Source of the DNA: VXYL01 sp965199945
GTDB taxonomy: Bacteria > Pseudomonadota > Gammaproteobacteria > Pseudomonadales > Azotimanducaceae
NCBI GenBank assembly: GCA_965199945.1
Contig: OZ241354.1
Location: 1,178,001-1,242,000 of the forward strand
Reading direction: 5' to 3'
Length of the DNA stretch: 64,000 nt
Below, one piece after another: positions 1 to 11,587 of the stretch (position 1 is its first letter; each line of letters opens with the position of its first letter). The notes beneath the pieces were generated by a model, which was given only the letters and a program-made list of their open reading frames with translations, was not told where the DNA came from and made no database searches. The position numbers and the translations under genes are program-made.

Positions 1-258
1 GGTGACCCACACCAGCGCGACGGCGATGGGCAGGTTGCAGCGGGCGAAGACGGCGAGCAGGGCGGCGATCAGCATCTGTCCCACCGGCAGCGGCAGGAAG
101 GCGCAGAACAGGCCGATGAACACCGCGCCGCCCGCCGAGCGCCGGTGCAAGTGCCACAGCTCCGGCTCGACGAGCAAATGTCGCACAGCACTTAGCGCCT
201 TTTGCCGGCGAATCGCGTCCGGCGAGTGCAGATACTTGCGGATCCGATCTCGAAGCAT
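1..258 (-). CDS. DUF2062 domain membrane protein (C-terminus off window)
   Basis: The first 86 residues are visible; the gene runs off the left edge. A basic N-terminus (MLRDRIRKYLHSP) is followed by a Gly/Ala-rich hydrophobic stretch containing GGAVFIGLFCAFLPLPVGQ, which is typical of DUF2062 inner-membrane proteins. The start is the ATG at 258-256. The gene diverges from comEC with 47 bp between the starts, and a DUF2062 gene near comEC is a common gammaproteobacterial arrangement. Its biochemical function is unknown. Confidence 0.75.
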   Translation of the reverse strand, partial: MLRDRIRKYLHSPDAIRRQKALSAVRHLLVEPELWHLHRRSAGGAVFIGLFCAFLPLPVGQMLIAALLAVFARCNLPIAVALVWVT

Positions 259-305
259 GGGCCGCCAGCGCGCCGAGCGCATCGCCGCTCGCAACGCTGC
301 GCATT

Positions 306-2636
306 ATGCCGGCGGAGCCGCCTTTGGACATACGCAATTTCGCACTGGCCTTCTCGGTCGGCGTCGTCGCGGCGCACTGGCTGCCGGGGCTGCACGCGCT
401 GTGGCCGTGGCTGCTGGCTGGCGCCGCGGCCTGTCTGCCGGCGCGCCGCTTGCGCCTTGTTGCCTTGGCGGTGCTCGGTCTCGGCTGGGGAAGCTGGCAC
501 GCAACGCAGGCGGTGCAAGGCCGGGTCGACAAGAGCTGCGTGGACGCGGAGGTGGTTGGTCGCGTTGCGACGCTGCCCGCGCGCCAGCCGCTTGCGCCTT
601 CGAGCGACTTGTCGGTGCAGAGCTTCGTCTTCGCGCCGGAGCAGGCGTCCTGCGACATCCGCGGGCGCATCAAACTGCATTGGGTGCGCGGGCCGACGGT
701 GAACGGCGGCGACCGGTGGCGGCTGCAGGTGCGCTTGAAGCCGCCGCGGGCGACGGCCAACGCCAGCGGCTACGACCGCGCCCGCGCCTTCACCCGCGAC
801 CGCTTGGCGGCAACCGGCTACGTCAAGTCGGGCGCGCGTCTGGCAGCGGCGCCGCAGACGTCGATCGTCGGCTGGCGCGAACGCCTGCGCGAACGGCTCG
901 AGGTCCTGCCGCTGCTCCATGGCGGCATCGTCGCAGCACTCGCTCTCGGCGACGCGGCGGCGATTCCAGAGGCGGCCATGGCGCGCTTTCGACGCACCGG
1001 AACACTGCATCTCATGGTGATTTCCGGCTTGCACATCGGCATCGTGACCGCCCTCGGCTTCCTCCTCGGGCGTGGTCTAGGGCTGTTGTTCGGCTTGTCG
1101 CCGAAGGGCGTCGGCGTGGCGCTCGGGCTGGGGCTGGGGATTGCCTACGTGGCGCTGGCCGGTGCCGGTCTGTCGCTGCTGCGGGCGTTCGCGATGACCA
1201 CCGCCGGCATGGTCGCCTTGGTTTCCGGGCGGGCGTCCACGCGCACCGCGGTCTTCAGCTATGCGCTGGCCTTCGTGCTGGCGATCGATCCGATGGCGCC
1301 CTTGGCCGCCGGCTTCTGGCTCTCCTTCGGCGCCGTCGCGGTGCTGCTTGGCGTGTTCGCGCCACGCCCGCGCCCGCGCTCGTGGGTGACCTCGGCGCTG
1401 GCGGCGCAGTTGGCGATCCTCGCCGTGTTCACGCCGGCGAGCATCGGCCTGACCGGCCTCGTTCATCCGTTGAGTTTCGGAGTCAATCTGCTGGTCGTGC
1501 CGCTGGCGACGATGTTCGCGGTGCCATTGGCCCTGGCCGGCACCGCGCTGCTCGGCTTGTCGCTCGACACCATCGCCCGCTGGACTCTGGTCGGCGCGGA
1601 CTTCTGCATCGCTGTGGTGGACAAGGTGCTCGAGGTCGCCGACGGCGTTGCGCCGTTCTACGTGCCTGACCTCGGCGGCTGGCAGTGGTGGCTGGTGGTT
1701 GCCGCCGCGGCCTGCCTGCTGCCGCTTGCGCGGTCGGCGCTGGTCGCGCTGGCCACCACGGTGGCGGCGGTTCTGGCGCTGCCGCTGCTGTTCCCGAGCG
1801 ATCCGCCGGCGTTCGGCGAGGCCAGGGTGACGGCGCTCGATGTGGGCCAGGGCACTGCTGTGATCGTGGAGACCGTGCGCCACACGCTGGTCTACGACAC
1901 CGGGCCGGGGTTCCCGGGCAGTCCCGGAAGCGGCGCTCTGACAGTGCTGCCGGCGTTGCGGAGCATGGGACGCGGCACGATAGACACCCTGGTGCTGAGC
2001 CATGGCGACGGCGACCACATCGGCGGCGCCGCGGCGGTGCGGGACGGCACTCGGGCAGGCAGAGTGCTCCTCGGCGAAGTCGTCGCCGGCATCGACGGGC
2101 AAGCGTGCGTCGAAGGGATGGCTTGGCGCTGGGATGGCGTGGACTTCAGCGTGCTCGGCCCGCCGGCGCACAAGCAGTATGTCGGCAACAACGCTTCCTG
2201 CGTGCTGTTGATCGAAGCGAACGCGGTACCTGACAGCGCGAGACCGGCGCGGGTGCTGCTCGCGGGCGATGTCGAGACCGTGGCGGAGGGCGACTTGGCG
2301 GTGCCGGCGGTGGATTTCCTGCTGGTTCCCCATCACGGCAGCCGCACATCGTCGTCGGCGCCTTTCGTCGCTGCGTCCCGGCCGCGCTTCGCCGTCGTCT
2401 CGGCGGCCTTCGAGACCCACTTCGGGCACCCGCACGCGGACGTGGTGCAGCGCTACCGCGACGTCGGGGCGCACCTCGTTTCCACCGGCGTTCTCGGCGC
2501 CATCGCGTGGCGCAGCGCAAGGCCGGCGCAGCTGCAAGTGCAGCGCTGCCGACCGGCGCCCTATTGGCGCTTGGCGGAGGCCGGCAGCCGCCTTCTCGCA
2601 TCCTGCGACGCCTTCGCAGCCGACGCGGGCCGTTGA
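306..2636 (+). CDS. comEC: ComEC/Rec2-type DNA internalization membrane protein
   Basis: This 776-residue protein has the full ComEC architecture. An N-terminal hydrophobic DUF4131-type part comes first. The polytopic Competence domain lies at about residues 210-480 and includes LHLMVISGLHIGIVTALGF. A C-terminal metallo-beta-lactamase-like domain starts near residue 505 with TALDVGQGTAVIVE and carries the metal-binding motif LSHGDGDHIGG near residue 563 and VPHHGS near residue 676. ComEC forms the inner-membrane channel for single-stranded DNA uptake, and the C-terminal domain is thought to degrade the non-transferred strand. No comEA or other competence gene is in the window, so natural transformation is only inferred. 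Confidence 0.93.
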   Translation: MPAEPPLDIRNFALAFSVGVVAAHWLPGLHALWPWLLAGAAACLPARRLRLVALAVLGLGWGSWHATQAVQGRVDKSCVDAEVVGRVATLPARQPLAPSSDLSVQSFVFAPEQASCDIRGRIKLHWVRGPTVNGGDRWRLQVRLKPPRATANASGYDRARAFTRDRLAATGYVKSGARLAAAPQTSIVGWRERLRERLEVLPLLHGGIVAALALGDAAAIPEAAMARFRRTGTLHLMVISGLHIGIVTALGFLLGRGLGLLFGLSPKGVGVALGLGLGIAYVALAGAGLSLLRAFAMTTAGMVALVSGRASTRTAVFSYALAFVLAIDPMAPLAAGFWLSFGAVAVLLGVFAPRPRPRSWVTSALAAQLAILAVFTPASIGLTGLVHPLSFGVNLLVVPLATMFAVPLALAGTALLGLSLDTIARWTLVGADFCIAVVDKVLEVADGVAPFYVPDLGGWQWWLVVAAAACLLPLARSALVALATTVAAVLALPLLFPSDPPAFGEARVTALDVGQGTAVIVETVRHTLVYDTGPGFPGSPGSGALTVLPALRSMGRGTIDTLVLSHGDGDHIGGAAAVRDGTRAGRVLLGEVVAGIDGQACVEGMAWRWDGVDFSVLGPPAHKQYVGNNASCVLLIEANAVPDSARPARVLLAGDVETVAEGDLAVPAVDFLLVPHHGSRTSSSAPFVAASRPRFAVVSAAFETHFGHPHADVVQRYRDVGAHLVSTGVLGAIAWRSARPAQLQVQRCRPAPYWRLAEAGSRLLASCDAFAADAGR

Positions 2637-2690
2637 ATTGCGGCCTTGGCGGACGCACTTAAGGCGCAACGCCGTTCAGTCGAGACCGCC

Positions 2691-5264
<2,574 letters not shown>

Positions 5265-5290
5265 GGGGTCGGCGGCCCGGAAGGACGATG

Positions 5291-5324
5291 GCGATTGGTT
5301 GCGATTGGTGCGATTGGCCATTGG
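5291..5324. promoter_or_regulatory. Triple GCGATTGG direct repeats before the toxin-antitoxin pair
   Basis: GCGATTGG occurs at 5291-5298, 5301-5308 and 5310-5317, followed by CCATTGG at 5318-5324. A TGC-TATTGT extended -10-like sequence lies at 5346-5354 and the DUF433 start at 5403. Spaced direct repeats just upstream of a -10 are compatible with an operator, and toxin-antitoxin operons usually autoregulate. That function is an inference here. Confidence 0.4.
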
Positions 5325-5402
5325 TCGCTATTGCGGCGAGAAACGTGCTATTGTCCCGTCTCATCGCAGGTGCGACGTGCTTGAGTTGCAGGGAGCTCTC
5401 CA

Positions 5403-5723
5403 GTGTCGAAGTCGCCAGTATTTGGTATTGAACGCACCCCCGGCGTCTGTGGCGGCGACGCCTGCATCGCACAGACGCGAATTCCGGTTTGGGTGCTCGT
5501 TCGCGCTTTTCAGCTAGGCGGCCGCGACGAGGACATCCTTGAGTGCTATTCTGCGTTGAGCCGCCACGATCTAGATAGCGCTGTGGAGTATTACGAGCTG
5601 TATCCGGCAGAAATAGAGCAGCAAATCGCAGACAACGAGTCCTTGGAGCGGTCGGAGCTCTCGCGGACCAAGAAGGAGAGCCATGAGCCCAAAGAGCCAT
5701 CTGCACCCTTTATGCGCCGATGA
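5403..5723 (+). CDS. DUF433 domain protein, probable antitoxin
   Basis: This 106-residue protein starts at GTG 5403 with GGGAG seven bases upstream. It shows the DUF433 pattern GIERTPGVCGGDACIAQTRI followed by WVLVRAFQLGGRDEDILECY, a small winged-helix-like fold found in VapB45-type antitoxins. The acidic C-terminus is expected to be flexible and to contact the partner. It overlaps the downstream DUF5615 gene by 41 bp in another frame, suggesting co-translation. The antitoxin role is inferred from this pairing. Confidence 0.75.
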   Translation: MSKSPVFGIERTPGVCGGDACIAQTRIPVWVLVRAFQLGGRDEDILECYSALSRHDLDSAVEYYELYPAEIEQQIADNESLERSELSRTKKESHEPKEPSAPFMRR

Positions 5724-6051
5724 GAACTTCCCTCTACCCGCCGTTCGGGAGTTGCGGCTATTGGACTACGATGTCCTGACGGTCCAAGAGGACGGCAAGG
5801 CCGGGCGGCGGTACCCGGACCGCCATGTGCTCGAAGACGCTGCTGCTCTCGGCAGAGCTGTCGTAACTCTTAATCGGAAGGACTTTCGGCGTCTCCATGA
5901 CCAAGGCGAGATTCGCCATGCGGGGATCGTCCTTTGCACGCAAGACTTGGACTACAAGCGGTTGGCGGCGAACATACAGCGTGCCCTGTCGAACAAGGAG
6001 AACTTGGAGGGCGAAGTGGTCAATGTCCATCGAAAAACGACGACGAACTGA
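5683..6051 (+). CDS. DUF5615 PIN-like protein, probable toxin
   Basis: This 122-residue protein belongs to the DUF5615/Mut7-C-like PIN fold. It has an early acidic residue in CADENFPLPAVRELRLLDYDV, then GKAGRRYPDRHVLEDAAALGRAVVTLNRKDF with the conserved NRKDF motif, and a later HAGIVLCTQ strand. Members paired with DUF433 proteins (VapC45-like) are putative ribonuclease toxins. The start overlaps the antitoxin gene. The lower-GC, more AT-tolerant codon use compared with clpB is consistent with a mobile cassette. Confidence 0.75.
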   Translation: MSPKSHLHPLCADENFPLPAVRELRLLDYDVLTVQEDGKAGRRYPDRHVLEDAAALGRAVVTLNRKDFRRLHDQGEIRHAGIVLCTQDLDYKRLAANIQRALSNKENLEGEVVNVHRKTTTN

Positions 6052-6089
6052 CCGCGGCGCAATCTGTGCGGCTGCCGTGCCGCGAACCC

Positions 6090-6116
6090 TTGACATCGCG
6101 CTCCGCCTGCTATGTT
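6090..6116 (+). promoter_or_regulatory. Candidate sigma-70 promoter for msbA-lpxK-kdsB
   Basis: A perfect TTGACA at 6090-6095 is followed 15 bp later by TATGTT at 6111-6116, preceded by TGC in extended -10 fashion. The spacer is shorter than the optimal 17 bp. The msbA-lpxK start is at 6175, with AAGGAGG at 6162-6168. Confidence 0.45.
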
Positions 6117-6174
6117 GTTGCGGCGCTGCCGGAGAGTCTGGCGCGGTGTCCGCTTGCCGCTAAGGAGGGCGTCG

Positions 6175-9036
6175 ATGCGAACCGAGAGTGCGTTGCCGGA
6201 TGTCGTCGTCCGGCGCGACTGGGCGACCTATCGACGGCTGCTCGGCTATGTGGCCGATCAGAAGCTGTGGTTCGGCCTGGCGGTGGTCGGGTTCCTGCTC
6301 ACGGCTGGCGGCGAGGCGGGCTTCGCTTGGGCCTTCGGGCTGATCGTGGACGCCATCGGTACGCCGACGGCCTTCTACGCCTGGGCGTTTCCGGCGCTGA
6401 TGCTGGGGCTGGCGCTGGCGCGCATGGCCGGGTCGGTGGCCGGGGAATACGCGCTGTCGCGGATTTCCTTCCGGGCGATCCACGTGATCCGCACGCACCT
6501 GTTCGAGCGGCTGCTGCTGATGCCGAGCAGCTTCTTCGACGCCAGCGCCCAAGGCCACCTAGTGTCGCGGCTGACCTTCACCACTGCGCAGCTGCGCGAC
6601 ACCGCCACCGACGCGTTGAAGATCATCGTTTCCGACGGCCTCAAGGTGATCGTCTTTTTCGGTGCGCTGGTCTACATGAACTGGCGGCTTACGTTGACGT
6701 TCCTCGTCGTCGCGCCGCTCGTCGGGGCGATCGTGCGCTTCGCATCCAAGCGCTTTCGGCGCTTGAGCAACAGCATCCAGGACTCGATGGGCGATGTGAC
6801 TCATGTGGCTTCGGAGGCGGTTTCCGGCTATCGGGAAGTGAAGATATTCGGCGGCGAAGGCTACGAGCGCGCCCGCTTCTTCGCCGCGAGCGAGCGCAAT
6901 CGTCGCCAGAACCTGAAGATGATGCTCACCAAGTCGCTGAGCGCGCAGACGATCCAGTATCTCGCGGCGCTGGCGCTCGCGGCGCTGGTGTTTCTGATCT
7001 TCCAGCCGACGGTCGGCGGCGACATGTCCGCCGGCGATTTGGCGACGTACTTGGGCCTCGCCGGCATGTTGGCCAATCCGGTGAAGAAGCTCTCGGACGT
7101 GAATGCGCGCTTGCAGCGGGGCCTGGCGGCGGCGACGAGCATCTTCGCGCAGCTCGACGAGCCGGAAGAGGAAGACGCCGGGCGGCACGACGTGGAGCGC
7201 GTCGCCGGCGCCATCCGCCTGGAGAACGTCTCGTTCGCGTACTCCACGGAAGGCGAACCGGTGCTGCGCAACGTCGCGCTCGACATCGAAGCCGGGCAGA
7301 CGGTCGCGCTGGTCGGGCGCTCCGGCGCTGGCAAATCCACCTTGGCGGGCTTGATCGCGCGCTTCCATCAGCCGACCGGCGGACGCATCCTGCTCGATGG
7401 CAGGTCGCTCGCCGACTACCGGCTGCCCTGCCTGCGCCGGCAGATCGCGCTGGTAACGCAGGATGTCACTCTGTTCAACGACACCCTTGCCAACAACATC
7501 GCCTACGGCGGCTTGGCCGGTGCCGAGCCGAAGGCTGTTGCGGACGCCGTGCGGCGCGCCCATGCCGAGACCTTCATCGCCGCCATGCCCCAAGGCATCG
7601 ACACCGTAGTCGGCGACGACGGCGTGCTGCTCTCGGGCGGGCAACGGCAGCGGGTCGCCATCGCGCGGGCTCTGCTGAAGGATGCGCCGATCCTGATTCT
7701 CGACGAAGCGACGTCGTCGCTCGACGCAGTCTCGGAGCGCCATGTGCAGGCGGCCTTGGACGAAGTGATGCAGGGCCGCACCACCATCGTCATCGCGCAT
7801 CGGCTGTCCACCGTGGAGAAGGCGGATCTGATCGCCGTGGTGGAAGAGGGGAGCATCGTCGAAACCGGCGACCACGCGACGTTGATGGCGAAGGGCGGCG
7901 CGTATGCGGCGCTCTACAAGTCGCAGTTCGAGGGCCGTTCCGGCGAAGAGACGCCGCCTGCGGCCCTGCCGGCGCTGCCGACGGCGAAGGCGACGCGCCT
8001 GGTTGGCGCGTGGTACGAAAACCGCGTCTGGCCGTGGCTGCTGTGGCCCCTGGGAGCGCTCTTCGGATTGCTGGCCAAGCGCCGTCGCCGCCGCTTCTTG
8101 AGCGGGCGCAGTCGCGCCTGGCGGGCGCCGGCGCCGGTGGTCGTCGTCGGCAACATCACCGCTGGCGGCACCGGCAAGACGCCGCTCGTGATCTGGCTCG
8201 CGCGCTGGCTGGCGGCGCGGGGCTTGAAGCCGGGGGTGGTGTCCAGGGGCTACGGCGGCAGTGCGCGGCAGCCGATGCTGGTTGCCGCCGAGACGCCGGC
8301 GTTAGCGTGCGGCGACGAGGCGGCGCTGATCGCGCGCCGCGCCGATTGTCCTGTCGCCGTCGCCGCGGATCGACAACGCGCCGTGGAACTGCTTTTCGCC
8401 AACGCCGACGTGGAGGTGGTGATCGCCGACGACGGCTTGCAGCACTACGCGCTGCAACGGGACGTGGAGATCGCCGTGCTCGACGGCATGCGCGGCGTCG
8501 GCAACGGCCTGTGCCTGCCGGCCGGGCCATTGCGCGAACCGGTGTCGCGGCTGGCCGAATGCGACTTGGTGGTCGCCAACGGCAAGGCCACAGGCTTGGC
8601 GCCGAACGAATTGGTGATGACCGCCGAAGCGACGGCGCTGGTCCATGTGGCGAGCGGCCAGCGCATCGCGCCGAGCGCGTTCGCGGCCCGCCAGGGCAGC
8701 GTCGCCGCCTTGGCCGGAATCGGCAACCCAGTGCGCTTCGAGCAGACGCTGCGCGGCATCGGCATCGACGTGCGGGTGCAGGCGTTCCCCGACCACCACC
8801 GGTTCAAGCGCAGCGACCTCGACACGCCAGCGGCGGCCCTCGTGGTCACCGAGAAGGACGCGGAAAAAATCAAGATGTTCAACGACATCGACCATTGCTG
8901 GTACGTCGAAATCGAGATGCGGTTCACGGCACTCGTGGACGAACAGCTGCAAGCGCTTTTCGCCCGCGCTGGCATTGCTTTCCCGACTCTCCCCAGCCCT
9001 GCTCCCAAGCGCCTCGCCAACGGCGCCGCGACATGA
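6175..9036 (+). CDS. msbA-lpxK: Fused lipid A flippase MsbA and tetraacyldisaccharide 4'-kinase LpxK
   Basis: One uninterrupted 953-residue frame encodes two lipid A proteins that are normally separate. Residues about 1-585 are MsbA: a six-helix ABC exporter domain, then a nucleotide-binding domain with Walker A GRSGAGKS (about 380), signature LSGGQRQR (about 485) and ILILDEATSSLD. MsbA flips core-lipid A across the inner membrane. After a Pro/Ala-rich linker comes a full-length LpxK, which adds the 4'-phosphate to the lipid A precursor. It has its own membrane helix (WPWLLWPLGALFGLLAK), the P-loop GNITAGGTGKTP (about 659-670), SRGYGG and DDGLQHY. Start ATG 6175 follows AAGGAGG. The two genes are adjacent in E. 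coli; here the intervening stop and start are absent. A base-calling error at the junction cannot be excluded. Confidence 0.9.
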   Translation: MRTESALPDVVVRRDWATYRRLLGYVADQKLWFGLAVVGFLLTAGGEAGFAWAFGLIVDAIGTPTAFYAWAFPALMLGLALARMAGSVAGEYALSRISFRAIHVIRTHLFERLLLMPSSFFDASAQGHLVSRLTFTTAQLRDTATDALKIIVSDGLKVIVFFGALVYMNWRLTLTFLVVAPLVGAIVRFASKRFRRLSNSIQDSMGDVTHVASEAVSGYREVKIFGGEGYERARFFAASERNRRQNLKMMLTKSLSAQTIQYLAALALAALVFLIFQPTVGGDMSAGDLATYLGLAGMLANPVKKLSDVNARLQRGLAAATSIFAQLDEPEEEDAGRHDVERVAGAIRLENVSFAYSTEGEPVLRNVALDIEAGQTVALVGRSGAGKSTLAGLIARFHQPTGGRILLDGRSLADYRLPCLRRQIALVTQDVTLFNDTLANNIAYGGLAGAEPKAVADAVRRAHAETFIAAMPQGIDTVVGDDGVLLSGGQRQRVAIARALLKDAPILILDEATSSLDAVSERHVQAALDEVMQGRTTIVIAHRLSTVEKADLIAVVEEGSIVETGDHATLMAKGGAYAALYKSQFEGRSGEETPPAALPALPTAKATRLVGAWYENRVWPWLLWPLGALFGLLAKRRRRRFLSGRSRAWRAPAPVVVVGNITAGGTGKTPLVIWLARWLAARGLKPGVVSRGYGGSARQPMLVAAETPALACGDEAALIARRADCPVAVAADRQRAVELLFANADVEVVIADDGLQHYALQRDVEIAVLDGMRGVGNGLCLPAGPLREPVSRLAECDLVVANGKATGLAPNELVMTAEATALVHVASGQRIAPSAFAARQGSVAALAGIGNPVRFEQTLRGIGIDVRVQAFPDHHRFKRSDLDTPAAALVVTEKDAEKIKMFNDIDHCWYVEIEMRFTALVDEQLQALFARAGIAFPTLPSPAPKRLANGAAT

Positions 9037-9803
9037 CCTTTCGGGTCGTGATTCCGGCGCGCTATGCGTCGTCGCGGCTTCCCGGCAAGCCGCTCATCGA
9101 TCTCGGCGGCAAGCCGATGGTGCTGCGCGTCGTCGAACAAGCGCTGCGCTCCGCGGCCAAGACCGTCGTGGTCGCCACCGACGACGAGCGCGTCGCCGGT
9201 GCCGTGGAGGGTTCAGGCGCGGTGCCAGTGATGACCCGCGCCGACCACGCCACCGGTTCCGACCGCGTGATGGAGGCGGCGCGGATTTGCGGTTGGGGCG
9301 GAGAAGAAGCGGTCGTCAACGTGCAGGGCGACGAGCCGCTGATTCCCCCGGCGGTGATCGATCAAGTGGCGGGGTTGCTCCAGACGCCGACCGGCGCCAA
9401 TGCCTGCCCGGTGGCCACGCTCTGCGAGCCGATTCCGGACCCGGCGCACGTCTTCGATCCGAACGTCGTCAAAGTCGTCGCCAACGATGCCGGCCGAGCG
9501 CTCTACTTCTCGCGTGCGCCGCTCCCTTGGGCGCGGCAAGCGTTCGCCGACGGGCAACCGGAGCACCTTGGCCGACACTGGCATCGGCACATCGGCATCT
9601 ACGCCTACCGCGTGTCCGCCCTCGAATCGTTCGTCGCTTGGCCGCCGAGCGCACTTGAGGAAGTGGAAGTTCTCGAACAGCTACGCCTTCTCGAGCACGG
9701 CGTCGACATCGCCGTGGCCGAAGCGGTTGCACCCGTGCCTGGGGGCGTGGACACCCCAGCGGACGTGGAGCGCGTGCTTGCGGCGTTGGCCGGAAACCCG
9801 TGA
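9033..9803 (+). CDS. kdsB: 3-deoxy-manno-octulosonate cytidylyltransferase
   Basis: This 256-residue protein activates KDO as CMP-KDO for LPS inner-core synthesis in the cytoplasm. It has the KdsB start TFRVVIPARYASSRLPGKPL, the nucleotide-binding VNVQGDEPLIPP and the HIGIYAYR segment near the end. Its ATG overlaps the TGA of the msbA-lpxK gene (ATGA), so translation is probably coupled and the two genes form one LPS operon. Confidence 0.95.
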   Translation: MTFRVVIPARYASSRLPGKPLIDLGGKPMVLRVVEQALRSAAKTVVVATDDERVAGAVEGSGAVPVMTRADHATGSDRVMEAARICGWGGEEAVVNVQGDEPLIPPAVIDQVAGLLQTPTGANACPVATLCEPIPDPAHVFDPNVVKVVANDAGRALYFSRAPLPWARQAFADGQPEHLGRHWHRHIGIYAYRVSALESFVAWPPSALEEVEVLEQLRLLEHGVDIAVAEAVAPVPGGVDTPADVERVLAALAGNP

Positions 9804-9828
9804 AGCCCGGCTACGTCAGGATCGCTTG

Positions 9829-10062
9829 TCACTCTGGCCTAGGCACTGCTCTTCGGAAGGCTGCCTTGCGCCGCCTGAACCATGCGCCGACTGCCGGCCA
9901 GTCGGAGCGTGGGAACAGAATCAAGATGGCCACTGGCACGGCCAGCCACAGCGAGTCTCTGCCGATCCAGACGAACAAGGCAGCCAACGCGACCTTCAAC
10001 GCAAGCCACGCGAGCTGTTTCACTCGTCGCATTCCAAACCCATCAGCCCAAATCGCCGTCAC
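9829..10062 (-). CDS. Small hypothetical membrane protein
   Basis: This 77-residue protein is unrecognised. It has one or two hydrophobic segments (LAWLALKVALAALFVWIG and LWLAVPVAILILF) and an Arg-rich C-terminus. The GTG start at 10062-10060 overlaps the stop of the upstream sugar dehydrogenase (GTGA), which supports a coupled gene; an internal ATG at 10032 is the alternative. It is convergent with kdsB. Confidence 0.5.
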   Translation of the reverse strand: MTAIWADGFGMRRVKQLAWLALKVALAALFVWIGRDSLWLAVPVAILILFPRSDWPAVGAWFRRRKAAFRRAVPRPE

Positions 10063-11543
10063 GGCGCAACCAGCTTGCGTATCCAGCCGTCGCCCTTCGT
10101 AAGCAGGTAGAGCTCGCCGCGGTGGTCGATGCCGAGGCGGAGATCGACGCGGGGGAAGTCCGGGCCGTGGTAGGTGTTGCGGAAGCCCGCCACGTCCACG
10201 AGATCGCGTTCCTCCCCGTCGAAGAGGAGGCGCACTTCCTCGATGGGCGTCCGTTTGCCGGGCGCGAGGTTGTCGGTGTCGATGGCGAATAGGCGGCCAC
10301 GGGCGACGTCGGTGAACAGGTAGCGGCCGCGCAGTTCGGGGATGTCTTCGCCGCGATAGACGAAGCCGCCGCCGATGGCGAAGCCTTCGTCGTGGTCGTA
10401 TTCCGCCACTGGATAGATGAACGGCTGCGGATCAGCTGGGCGCTCGAAGACCGGGCCGGTCTGCGCCACGCCCACGCCGAACGCCGTGGCGAAGGTGCCC
10501 TCGCGCAGCGGCCAGCCGTAGTTGCCGCCGGCCACGCCGAGATTCACTTCCTCGACGTGGTCCTGGCCGATGTCGCCGATGAACATGCGCCCGTCGGCGT
10601 CCCAGGAGAACTGCTGGGCATGGCGCAAGCCGTAGGCCCAGATTTCCGGCGCAGCCCCCGGAGTCGAGACGAATGGATTGTCGGCGGGAATGCCGTAGCC
10701 GCGCTCTTCGTCGGGTTCTTCACTAGGCAGGGGATCGATGCGCAGGATGGCACTAAGCGGCGTCGCCAGATTCTGGCCGTTCCGCTCCGGGTCGAAGCGG
10801 CCGCCGCCGTCGCCGAAGCAGATGTAGAGCAGGCCGTAGTCCGCCGATCCGGGTTGCGCCGTGGGGTTGAAGGCGAGGGTGCCGACGTTGTGCGTCGGCT
10901 CGAACTGGCCGATGCGCAGCACTTCCCGCGAGGTGCCGCGAAACACGTTGGCGGCCGGGTCGGTGGCGGTAAACTCGCGCACCACGCTCTCCTGCGCTTC
11001 GTCGTTCTCGTCGGTGGCGCTGCTCTTGTCCAGATAGTCGGCCACGCCGCTGTCCGGCCCGGCACTGAAACCGACGTAGAGTTTGCCGTAGCCAGGCTTG
11101 CCCGCGGCGGCGAACTGCGGATGAAAGGCGAAGCCGAGCAGCCCGGCCTCGTTCGGAAACAGGTCGTTGTAGAAGTCCAAGTCTTGGCGGCGCAGATCCA
11201 AGTACACGGCAGGCGGGCTTCCGGCGGCGTCGGTGACGTAGAGCTGGCCGCGCACGTCGTTGAACACGAGCCGCCCGGAGCCGTCCGGGATCGGCAGCAG
11301 GTACTGGATTCGCGCATAGGCGTCGTTGGTGGTCGGCGGCTTGGCCGGATCGATGCTCGGCGGCGCCCGCACGAACGGCTCCACTGCGACGACCAGATCG
11401 CCCTTGGCGATGCGTGCCGGTATGGGGTCCGCGAGAGGTTGCGGGGCGGCATGGATTCCGGCGGTGCAGAGCAGGGCGGCGCCGACGGCAATGCGGACGC
11501 CGCTGCGGACGAAATCCCTGATTCTGTTTCGGCAGTCCTGCAT
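10059..11543 (-). CDS. PQQ-dependent sugar dehydrogenase family protein (copy 1)
   Basis: This 494-residue protein has a signal peptide (AVGAALLCTAGIHAAP) and a six-bladed beta-propeller of the soluble glucose/sorbosone (aldose) dehydrogenase family. Diagnostic segments are NEAGLLGFAFHPQF, THNVGTLAFNP, YGLRHAQQFSWD, GDIGQDHVEEVNL and GGNYGWPLREG, with a C-terminal LLTKGDGWIRKLV. Such periplasmic enzymes oxidise aldoses with PQQ and pass electrons to acceptors; the substrate here is unknown. It is about 80% similar by eye to the next gene, and the two form a tandem duplication. Confidence 0.85.
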   Translation of the reverse strand: MQDCRNRIRDFVRSGVRIAVGAALLCTAGIHAAPQPLADPIPARIAKGDLVVAVEPFVRAPPSIDPAKPPTTNDAYARIQYLLPIPDGSGRLVFNDVRGQLYVTDAAGSPPAVYLDLRRQDLDFYNDLFPNEAGLLGFAFHPQFAAAGKPGYGKLYVGFSAGPDSGVADYLDKSSATDENDEAQESVVREFTATDPAANVFRGTSREVLRIGQFEPTHNVGTLAFNPTAQPGSADYGLLYICFGDGGGRFDPERNGQNLATPLSAILRIDPLPSEEPDEERGYGIPADNPFVSTPGAAPEIWAYGLRHAQQFSWDADGRMFIGDIGQDHVEEVNLGVAGGNYGWPLREGTFATAFGVGVAQTGPVFERPADPQPFIYPVAEYDHDEGFAIGGGFVYRGEDIPELRGRYLFTDVARGRLFAIDTDNLAPGKRTPIEEVRLLFDGEERDLVDVAGFRNTYHGPDFPRVDLRLGIDHRGELYLLTKGDGWIRKLVAP

Positions 11544-11587
11544 CCGTGGCTCCTCGCGTGAATTCGGCGGCCCCTAAGCTCGAGGCA

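Noticed and set aside
176..187. TGTGCGACATTT (minus strand) resembling the dispersed 18-bp motif
   Set aside because: Only 12 bases match and it lies within the DUF2062 coding sequence without the flanking GGGG or GG, so chance is likely.
1077..2669. A 530-residue minus-strand open frame opposite comEC
   Set aside because: Arg/Gln/His-rich composition without recognisable motifs; comEC on the other strand is certain.
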